DNA of 7,128 nt. Source: an uncultured Campylobacter sp. Lineage in GTDB: Bacteria; Campylobacterota; Campylobacteria; Campylobacterales; Campylobacteraceae. The stretch spans positions 1 to 7,128 of the forward strand of contig CALISV010000106.1 in assembly GCA_938041615.1 (NCBI GenBank). Reading direction: 5' to 3'. This document shows positions 6,567 to 7,128 of this stretch, piece by piece. Made by a program: the position numbers and the translations under genes. Below the pieces are notes generated by a model. It was not told where the DNA came from. It searched no databases and worked only from the letters and a program-made list of their open reading frames with translations. Every line of letters begins with the position of its first letter. The stretch's first letter is position 1.

Positions 6567-7128
6567 ATGGACATCAAAAACGTAACCGAAACGATCGCGA
6601 TGATCGAGGAGCAAAATTTCGACATCCGCACGATCACGATGGGCATTAGCCTGCTTGACTGCATTGATCCCGATATCGACAAAGCCGCGGAGAAAATTTA
6701 CGCAAAGATCACCGACAAGGCACGCGATCTGGTAAAGGTCGGTAATGAAATTTCAGCAGAGCTCGGCATCCCGATCGTAAATAAGCGCGTCTGCGTAACG
6801 CCTATCGCCATCATCGGCGCTGCGACGGATGCCGCAGACTACGTGCCGCTTGCTAAAGCGATGGACGAGGCAGCGCAAAAGGTCGGTATCGACTTTATCG
6901 GCGGCTTTTCGGCGCTCGTGCAAAAGGGCTACGCAAAGGGCGATAAAATTTTAATCGACTCCATCCCTGCCGCGCTCGCCGCGACGCAGAAGGTCTGCTC
7001 GTCGGTAAATATCGGCTCGACCAAGACGGGCATAAATATGAGCGCGGTCGCCGATATGGGGCGCGTGATCAAAGAAACCGCGCGGCTTTCAGATCTTGGC
7101 GCTGCAAAGCTAGTTGTGTTTGCCAATG
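6567..7128 (+). CDS. DUF711/UPF0210 protein, N-terminal 187 residues (3' end outside window)
   Basis: An open frame runs from ATG 6567 to the right edge without a stop, giving 187 codons of a family usually around 450 residues. Signatures include [17 protein letters not shown] (21-37), [17 protein letters not shown] (61-77), VTPIAI (80-85), [13 protein letters not shown] (113-125), and [16 protein letters not shown] (147-162). These match the UPF0210 family (sometimes annotated 'PFL family' from structural likeness to pyruvate formate-lyase); no reaction is established to my knowledge. ATG 6567 is preferred because AAGG at 6555-6558 lies eight bases upstream; an in-frame GTG at 6561 would be too close to that site. 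The ribosome site overlaps the stop of the ACT gene, which implies joint expression and a functional partnership. No frameshift is seen in the visible part. Confidence 0.93.
   Translation, partial: MDIKNVTETIAMIEEQNFDIRTITMGISLLDCIDPDIDKAAEKIYAKITDKARDLVKVGNEISAELGIPIVNKRVCVTPIAIIGAATDAADYVPLAKAMDEAAQKVGIDFIGGFSALVQKGYAKGDKILIDSIPAALAATQKVCSSVNIGSTKTGINMSAVADMGRVIKETARLSDLGAAKLVVFAN

Overview
The window reads as ordinary chromosome from a Campylobacter, or a close relative in the Campylobacterota, of the higher-GC oral type (C. rectus/showae/gracilis/curvus-like). This is inferred from three things: a fused ispDF gene, the ispDF - orphan response regulator - 'sulfate adenylyltransferase' block with mrp running divergently (as I recall for C. 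jejuni Cj1606c-Cj1609), and an extreme excess of the hexamer AAATTT in otherwise GC-balanced DNA. The species cannot be named from this sequence alone. I see no phage, insertion sequence, CRISPR array, tRNA or rRNA.

Layout. At the left edge are the last 32 codons of an unidentified plus-strand protein, followed by about 350 bp with no convincing gene. From 3689 leftwards runs a tight minus-strand operon: ispDF (isoprenoid precursor synthesis), an atypical response regulator related to H. pylori HP1021 / C. jejuni Cj1608, and an ATP-sulfurylase-fold protein whose start overlaps the regulator by 23 bp. A 99-bp divergent promoter region (3690-3788) separates this from a plus-strand operon: thiC (thiamine pyrimidine synthesis), which overlaps mrp/apbC (Fe-S cluster carrier) by 11 bp. 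After a strong palindromic hairpin come a small ACT-domain protein (UPF0237 type) and the first 187 codons of its usual partner, a DUF711/UPF0210 protein that runs off the right edge.

How the genes fit together. thiC and mrp make biochemical sense as a pair: ThiC is a radical-SAM enzyme with a [4Fe-4S] cluster, and ApbC/Mrp is an Fe-S carrier first linked to thiamine/ThiC phenotypes in Salmonella. The left operon joins housekeeping MEP-pathway chemistry to a regulator that lacks its phospho-acceptor Asp, so it must be switched some other way.

The best candidate for something undescribed is the third gene of that operon. It keeps the ATP-sulfurylase fold and zinc-type cysteines but has lost essentially every substrate-binding motif (QTRN to LTAE, HRAH to NRAH, GRDHAG to GQNHAG, and others). 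It looks like a pseudo-enzyme translationally tied to the atypical regulator, and so a possible ligand sensor or partner for it.
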